Source: CAZYMF01 sp964648215 (GTDB taxonomy: Bacteria > Desulfobacterota > Binatia > HRBIN30 > JACQVA1). Taken from it: a stretch of 10,430 nt of DNA. The stretch spans positions 1 through 10,430 of the forward strand of contig CAZYMF010000172.1 of NCBI GenBank assembly GCA_964648215.1. Reading direction: 5' to 3'. The position numbers were made by a program, and so were the translations under genes. Under the pieces are notes generated by a model. That model searched no databases. It saw only the letters and a list, made by a program, of their open reading frames with translations, and was not told the DNA's origin. Of this stretch, positions 6,852 through 10,430 are shown in pieces. The stretch's first letter is position 1; every line of letters starts with the position of its first letter.

Positions 6852-8363
6852 ATGGATCTCGACCGCGATGCCTGTTACCGCGCGCTGCGGACGCGCGATG
6901 CCCGGTTCGACGGGCGACTGTTCGTCGCCGTCCGCACCACCGGCGTCTACTGCCGGCCGATCTGCCCGGCGCGCTGCCCGAAGCTGGAGAACGTCGAGTT
7001 CTACCCCAGCGCCGCGGCGGCGCAGGAGGCGGGGTTCCGGCCCTGCCTGCGCTGCCGCCCCGAGTCGTCGCCCGATCTCGCCGCCTGGCGCGGAACGTCG
7101 AGCACGGTCTCCCGCGCGCTGGCGCTGATCAACGACGGTGCCCTCGACGGCGACGGGGCCGACGTCGAGGGCCTGGCGCTGCGGCTCGGCATCGGGGCGC
7201 GCCAGCTGCGGCGTCTGTTCAAGAAGCATCTCGGCGCCTCGCCGGTCGCCGTGGCGCAGACGCGACGCGTGCTGTTCGCCAAGCAGCTCATCCACGAGAC
7301 GCGCATGAGCATGCTCGACGTCGCCTTGGCGGCCGGCTTTGGCAGCCAGCGGAGATTCAACGACACCTTCCGCCGTCTGTACGCCCGGCCGCCGTCGGCC
7401 CTGCGGCGGCAATCGTCCGAGGTGGCCGCCGGCGCCGGTCATCATGCCGGCATCACGCTGAAGCTGAGCTACGCGCCGCCCTACGACTGGGCGGCGATGA
7501 TCGAGTTTCTCGCCGCCCGCGCCATCGCCGGCGTCGAGGTGGTGGAGCCGGATCGCTACCGGCGGACGATCGAGATCGACGGCCGCCACGGCACGGTCGA
7601 GGTGACGCCGGTGCCGGGACGGCCGGCGTTGGCGGCGACGATCCGCTTCCCCAGCGTTCGGGCGCTGCCGACGATCATCGCGCGCCTCCGGCGGGTCTTC
7701 GATCTTGCCGCCGACGTGGGCGCCATCGCGGGACAGCTCGCCGAGGATCCGTCTCTGGCGCCTCTGGTCGCGGCGCGACCCGGGCTGCGCGTGCCGGGTG
7801 CGTGGGACGGGTTCGAGCTCGCGGTGCGGGCGATCCTCGGCCAGCAGATCACGGTGGCGGCGGCGCGCCGCCTGGCCGGCCGGCTCGTCGCCGCGCACGG
7901 AGAGCCGCTGGCGCCGGCTGCGGACGGCACGGGCCTGACTTCCGTCTTCCCGCGTCCCGAGCGCTTGGCGCGCGCCGGTCTGACGAAGCTGGGACTGCCC
8001 CGTGCGCGGGCAGCCTCGCTCGTCGCCCTGGCTGCCGCTGCGGCCGGCGACACCCGGCTGTTTCATGCCGATCAGGATCTCGACACCGCCGTCACCCGCT
8101 TGCGGGCGCTGCCGGGCATCGGCGAGTGGACGGCGCAGTACATCGCCATGCGGGCACTGCGCGAGCCCGACGCCTTCCCCGCCGCCGACATCGGTTTGTT
8201 GCGCGCGGTGAGCGCGGCCGACGGGACGCGACCCACGCCGGCCGCTTTGCTTGCCCGCGCCGAGAGGTGGCGGCCGTGGCGTTCGTACGCCGCCCAGCAT
8301 CTGTGGGCGGCCGGTAACAGTGTTGCGGAGACCACGCCGCAACTGAGACAGGAGGTTGCGTGA
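6852..8363 (+). CDS. Ada-AlkA fusion: methylphosphotriester-sensing regulator joined to 3-methyladenine DNA glycosylase
   Basis: A 503-residue DNA-repair protein with three parts. Residues 1-75 are the Ada N-terminal zinc domain with C34, C38, C65 and C68 in GVYCRPICPARC and FRPCLRC; C34 should accept methyl groups from phosphotriesters. Residues about 85-180 form an AraC-type DNA-binding domain (LGIGARQLRRLFKKHLG, then DVALAAGFGSQRRFNDTF). Residues about 195-490 are AlkA: an N-terminal domain, AVRAILGQQIT, the helix-hairpin-helix LPGIGEWTAQYIA, and D446 in FPAADIGLL as the expected catalytic aspartate. It should both sense methylation damage and excise alkylated bases. ATG 6852 is chosen because MDLDRDACYRALRTRDARFDG fits the usual Ada N-terminus, though no clear Shine-Dalgarno precedes it. 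The O6-alkylguanine transferase domain of E. coli Ada is absent and is encoded next door, with a 1-bp overlap. Confidence 0.93.
   Translation: MDLDRDACYRALRTRDARFDGRLFVAVRTTGVYCRPICPARCPKLENVEFYPSAAAAQEAGFRPCLRCRPESSPDLAAWRGTSSTVSRALALINDGALDGDGADVEGLALRLGIGARQLRRLFKKHLGASPVAVAQTRRVLFAKQLIHETRMSMLDVALAAGFGSQRRFNDTFRRLYARPPSALRRQSSEVAAGAGHHAGITLKLSYAPPYDWAAMIEFLAARAIAGVEVVEPDRYRRTIEIDGRHGTVEVTPVPGRPALAATIRFPSVRALPTIIARLRRVFDLAADVGAIAGQLAEDPSLAPLVAARPGLRVPGAWDGFELAVRAILGQQITVAAARRLAGRLVAAHGEPLAPAADGTGLTSVFPRPERLARAGLTKLGLPRARAASLVALAAAAAGDTRLFHADQDLDTAVTRLRALPGIGEWTAQYIAMRALREPDAFPAADIGLLRAVSAADGTRPTPAALLARAERWRPWRSYAAQHLWAAGNSVAETTPQLRQEVA
8350..8355 (+). promoter_or_regulatory. Ribosome binding site deciding the ogt start
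   Basis: AGGAGG lies seven bases before ATG 8363 and only four before the in-frame GTG 8360. The spacing favours ATG 8363, which makes a TGATG overlap with the stop of the Ada-AlkA gene. Confidence 0.75.
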
Positions 8364-8899
8364 TGACCGAGGTTCTGAAGTTGGTTGTCGATCGCGTGCC
8401 GTCGCCGCTGGGGACGATCGTGCTGGTGTGCGACGACGAGGGGCGCGTTCGCGCTCTCACCTTCGAAGAGTTCGAGGAGCGCACGCGCAAAGTGTTGCGC
8501 CGGCAGTATGGCGAGGGCGGCTATGTTCTTTCCTCGGGCCGCGCACCTGCCGGTGTGCGGCAGGCCCTCGATACGTTCTTCGCCGGTGAGCTGAGCGCGA
8601 TCGAGTCGCTGCCGGTGCGAACGGGCGGGACCGATTTCCAGCGCCGCGTGTGGGCGGCGCTGCGCCGCATCCCGGCGGGGAGCACCATGTCCTATGGGCA
8701 GCTCGCCGCGGGGATCGGATGCCCCGGAGCGTCGCGGGCGGTTGGGCTCGCGAATGGCGCCAATCCGGTGGGCATCGTCGTCCCGTGTCACCGGGTCATC
8801 GGCGCGAATGGGACACTCACGGGCTACGGCGGTGGCCTCGAGCGCAAGCGCTGGCTGCTGGCGCACGAGCACCGGTGGGCCGTCAACGCCAGGAGGTGA
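8363..8899 (+). CDS. ogt: Methylated-DNA--[protein]-cysteine S-methyltransferase (O6-alkylguanine repair)
   Basis: A 178-residue suicide repair enzyme that moves the alkyl group from O6-alkylguanine (and O4-alkylthymine) in DNA to its own cysteine. The active-site motif PCHRVIG is present with C142 as the acceptor. It is preceded by the winged-helix segment TDFQRRVWAALRRIPAGSTM and by SRAVGLANGANPV (DNA-binding helix and asparagine hinge region), and followed by LTGYGGGLERKRWLL. Length is normal for the Ogt/MGMT family. The gene overlaps the Ada-AlkA stop by one base and supplies the activity missing from that fusion, so the two together equal E. coli Ada plus AlkA. Regulation by the upstream Ada domain is likely by analogy with the adaptive response. 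Confidence 0.95.
   Translation: MTEVLKLVVDRVPSPLGTIVLVCDDEGRVRALTFEEFEERTRKVLRRQYGEGGYVLSSGRAPAGVRQALDTFFAGELSAIESLPVRTGGTDFQRRVWAALRRIPAGSTMSYGQLAAGIGCPGASRAVGLANGANPVGIVVPCHRVIGANGTLTGYGGGLERKRWLLAHEHRWAVNARR
8891..8896 (+). promoter_or_regulatory. Ribosome binding site deciding a TTG start for the GrpB gene
   Basis: AGGAGG is formed by the last codons of ogt and runs directly into its TGA stop (8897-8899). It is five bases before TTG 8902 and eleven before GTG 8908, so TTG is the better-placed start. Confidence 0.6.
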
Positions 8900-8901
8900 C
8901 G

Positions 8902-9450
8902 TTGTCGGTGGAGGACCCGATTCCGATCGTGGCGTACGATCCCGCCTGGCCGCGTCTGTTCGCGGTCGAGCGCGAACGAATCCGTGGCGCGCTCGGAGCT
9001 CTCGCGTTGCGGATCGACCACCACGGGTCGACCTCGGTGCCCGGTCTCGCCGCCAAGCCGGTCATCGACATCCAGATCTCGGTGGCGCAGTTACATCCCA
9101 TCGAGGCTTACGGGCAGACGCTTGCCCGGATCGGGTACGTTCACCTGCCGCATCCGGACGACGCGTTCTGCCCGTTCTTCCACCGGCCGGCCGCGTGGCC
9201 GCACACGCATCACATCCATGTCGTCGAGCACGGCGGCGACGAGGAACGGCGCACGCTGGCCTTCCGCGACTACCTGCTGGGGCACGAGGAGGCGCGCCGC
9301 GCCTACGAGGAGCTCAAGCGCGACCTTGCCAGCCGCTTCAGCGCCGGCACGATCGATTCGCGGCAGGCATATGCCGAGGCCAAGACCGATTTCATCACGC
9401 GTATCACCGAGCGTGCGCTCGCCACGGGCTATGCGGTTCCCCGCGGCTAG
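8902..9450 (+). CDS. GrpB/UPF0157 family protein
   Basis: A 182-residue protein of the GrpB (UPF0157) family, predicted to have a nucleotidyltransferase-like fold but of unsettled function. Diagnostic features are the N-terminal VAYDPAWPRLFAVE, then HHGSTSVPGLAAKPVIDIQI (about residues 35-54), the His-rich stretch WPHTHHIHVVEHG near the middle, and FRDYLLGHEEARRAYEELK followed by YAEAKTDFI in the C-terminal half. Length is typical. The probable start is TTG 8902, two bases after the ogt stop, with GTG 8908 as the alternative; no ATG fits. The tight spacing puts it in the alkylation-repair operon, which hints at a role near DNA damage or nucleotide handling. That link is inference from position only. 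Confidence 0.88.
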   Translation: MSVEDPIPIVAYDPAWPRLFAVERERIRGALGALALRIDHHGSTSVPGLAAKPVIDIQISVAQLHPIEAYGQTLARIGYVHLPHPDDAFCPFFHRPAAWPHTHHIHVVEHGGDEERRTLAFRDYLLGHEEARRAYEELKRDLASRFSAGTIDSRQAYAEAKTDFITRITERALATGYAVPRG

Positions 9451-9575
9451 TGCCGGGGGCCGCGGCGGCGAAGCGTTACCCGATCGGGGCGGCATTTTTG
9501 CCTTTCGCCCGCCTTTCTCCTCTTAGTAGCCTTCTTGTGGATCTCGTTGAATTCAGGCGGCCATACCAGCGCGAG

Positions 9576-9581
9576 AGGAGG
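9576..9581 (+). promoter_or_regulatory. Ribosome binding site of the cysteine-rich protein gene
   Basis: AGGAGG lies six bases before ATG 9588, ahead of a second in-frame ATG at 9591. It marks the true start within a much longer open frame that begins upstream inside ogt. Confidence 0.7.
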
Positions 9582-9587
9582 GCGCTC

Positions 9588-10274
9588 ATGATGAAGAGTC
9601 GATTTGGTCTGCTGCTGCCGATGGCCTTGGTCGTGACGGCAACTTTGTTGGCCGTCGATTTCGGCCGGGCCGAAGCCCGGACCTGCAACAGTGTGTGCAA
9701 CCAGGTCCGGAGGGCTTGCCGGCGTGTCGCGAGGACGACGAAAAAGGCGGCCCAAGCGACTTGCAGCGATCAGCGCGATGCTTGTCGGACAGCTTGCGAG
9801 ACCAACGCCGCGACCTGCCCGACTGATTGCAACACGGTCGACCAGACCTGCCTCGCCGCCTGCCCGACGGGGGATCTCGCCTGCTCGTCGAACTGCGATG
9901 CGGCGTTGACGCAGTGCCTCGAAGACTGCGCTCATTGCAAGGCCAACTGCAACGCCGATCGTATCGTCTGCGGCGCCGCGGCCAAGACGGCCCAGGACAC
10001 GGACAATCAGGCCTGTGACGATCTACAGGCCACGTGCGGAACGACCTGTACCGATCCGATCGATTCGAGCTGCGTCCGCCCCTGCGGCGTGACGCGGCGG
10101 GGCTGCGACCTCGGGGTGAAGAAGAACGCGAACACCTGCAAGCGGGCGTGCGTGCGCGGTCCGGCTCGCCGCGCTTGCGTGCGCGGCTGTCGCGCGCAGC
10201 TGAACATCGACCTGGGTGGCTGCTCGGATCAGGAAGTCACCTGTCTGGCCGGCTGCGCCGGCATGGCGCCGTGA
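9588..10274 (+). CDS. Secreted cysteine-rich protein with mirror-symmetric Cys-x3-Cys modules
   Basis: A 228-residue protein that I do not assign to a named family. Residues 1-30 form a signal peptide (MMKSR, a hydrophobic core to about V23, AEA cleavage site), so it should be exported. The mature part has 30 cysteines, all between C33 and C223, 24 of them in twelve C-x3-C pairs. Spacings between neighbouring cysteines fall into blocks: 3-6-14-6-3 (C33-C70), 3-6-3-6-3-6-3 (C77-C114), 3-6-14-6-3 (C117-C154) and 3-6-10-3-8-3-10-6-3 (C162-C223). Each block reads the same forwards and backwards. Gaps of 3 and 6 place cysteines at i, i+4 and i+11 on one helix face, as in antiparallel helical hairpins held by disulfides. 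Alternatives are a metal-storing bundle with free thiols, like the Csp copper proteins, or a disulfide-rich surface protein. It follows the repair operon by 137 bp and is probably a separate unit. Confidence 0.85.
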   Translation: MMKSRFGLLLPMALVVTATLLAVDFGRAEARTCNSVCNQVRRACRRVARTTKKAAQATCSDQRDACRTACETNAATCPTDCNTVDQTCLAACPTGDLACSSNCDAALTQCLEDCAHCKANCNADRIVCGAAAKTAQDTDNQACDDLQATCGTTCTDPIDSSCVRPCGVTRRGCDLGVKKNANTCKRACVRGPARRACVRGCRAQLNIDLGGCSDQEVTCLAGCAGMAP

Positions 10275-10360
10275 GCGTCGCTCGGCGATCCGTTCGGTAA
10301 CGGTTCGGGGCTTGGATCGGGGTCCCCGCCACGGTATCAACCAGCCGGGCAGGGGACCTC

Positions 10361-10430
10361 ATGCCCGCGCATCACGCCCGCGGCCTTCTGCGACTCGGTG
10401 TCGCTCTCTTTCTCGCCGGTCTGCTGACCG
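10361..10430 (+). CDS. Start of a probable exported protein (cut by window edge)
   Basis: An ATG with AGGGG at 10351-10355 five bases upstream opens a frame that stays open to the end of the window. The 23 visible residues (MPAHHARGLLRLG, then VALFLAGLLT) look like the basic and hydrophobic parts of a signal peptide. It starts 86 bp after the cysteine-rich gene on the same strand. Nothing can be said about the mature protein. Confidence 0.5.
   Translation, partial: MPAHHARGLLRLGVALFLAGLLT

Noticed and set aside
9486..9505. Possible intrinsic terminator after the GrpB-family gene (GGCA-TTTT-TGCC then TTT)
   Set aside because: The stem is only 4 bp and the T-run three bases; too weak to call, although its position 40 bp after the stop is suitable.
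9535..9567. Possible sigma70 promoter (TTGTGG ... CATACC) before the cysteine-rich gene
   Set aside because: The spacer would be 21 bases and both boxes are poor matches.
8694..9587. Upstream extension of the cysteine-rich protein frame (open from 8694)
   Set aside because: It overlaps ogt and the GrpB-family gene in another frame and lacks family features. ATG 9588 follows AGGAGG and starts a clean signal peptide.
10275..10360. Short palindromes (for example GGGGTCCCC near 10319) between the last two genes
   Set aside because: Too short to distinguish from chance in GC-rich DNA; no T-run follows.

Overview
The window is about 10.4 kb of very GC-rich bacterial DNA with every recognisable gene on the + strand, strong AGGAGG-type ribosome binding sites and several overlapping or abutting genes. 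Tandem type II DMSO-reductase-family molybdoenzymes, an Ada-AlkA fusion, heptad-periodic spacer repeats and a secreted cysteine-rich protein together suggest a GC-rich environmental bacterium, possibly of the Deltaproteobacteria/Desulfobacterota/Binatota kind. That placement is a guess from gene content; no marker gene is present.

Region 1 (1-6511) is a molybdoenzyme locus. It opens with the C-terminal half of one catalytic subunit (1-1566, start lies upstream), followed by a UbiE-like SAM methyltransferase (1678-2310), a 12-TM major facilitator transporter (2463-3686), and a second, complete Tat-exported molybdoenzyme (3683-6511) whose ATG overlaps the transporter stop. The two molybdoenzymes are paralogues of the ethylbenzene dehydrogenase/nitrate reductase-like (type II) group. 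The likely logic is uptake of a substrate plus periplasmic oxidation or reduction of it. The substrate cannot be read from sequence, and no iron-sulfur, heme or chaperone subunit lies in the window. The two spacers around the methyltransferase carry degenerate 7-nt-period repeats.

Region 2 (6512-6851) has no gene. Its centre is a roughly 157-bp element with imperfect inverted repeat arms that themselves fold into hairpins.

Region 3 (6852-9450) is a compact alkylation-damage operon: an Ada(N)-AraC-AlkA fusion, an O6-alkylguanine-DNA methyltransferase and a GrpB/UPF0157 protein, joined by a 1-bp overlap and a 2-bp gap. The fusion lacks the O6-methyltransferase domain of E. coli Ada, and the next gene supplies it.

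Region 4 (9451-10430) encodes a secreted protein with 30 cysteines in 228 residues, arranged in mirror-symmetric spacing modules, then the first codons of another probable exported protein cut by the window edge. The cysteine-rich protein is the most unusual object in the window.
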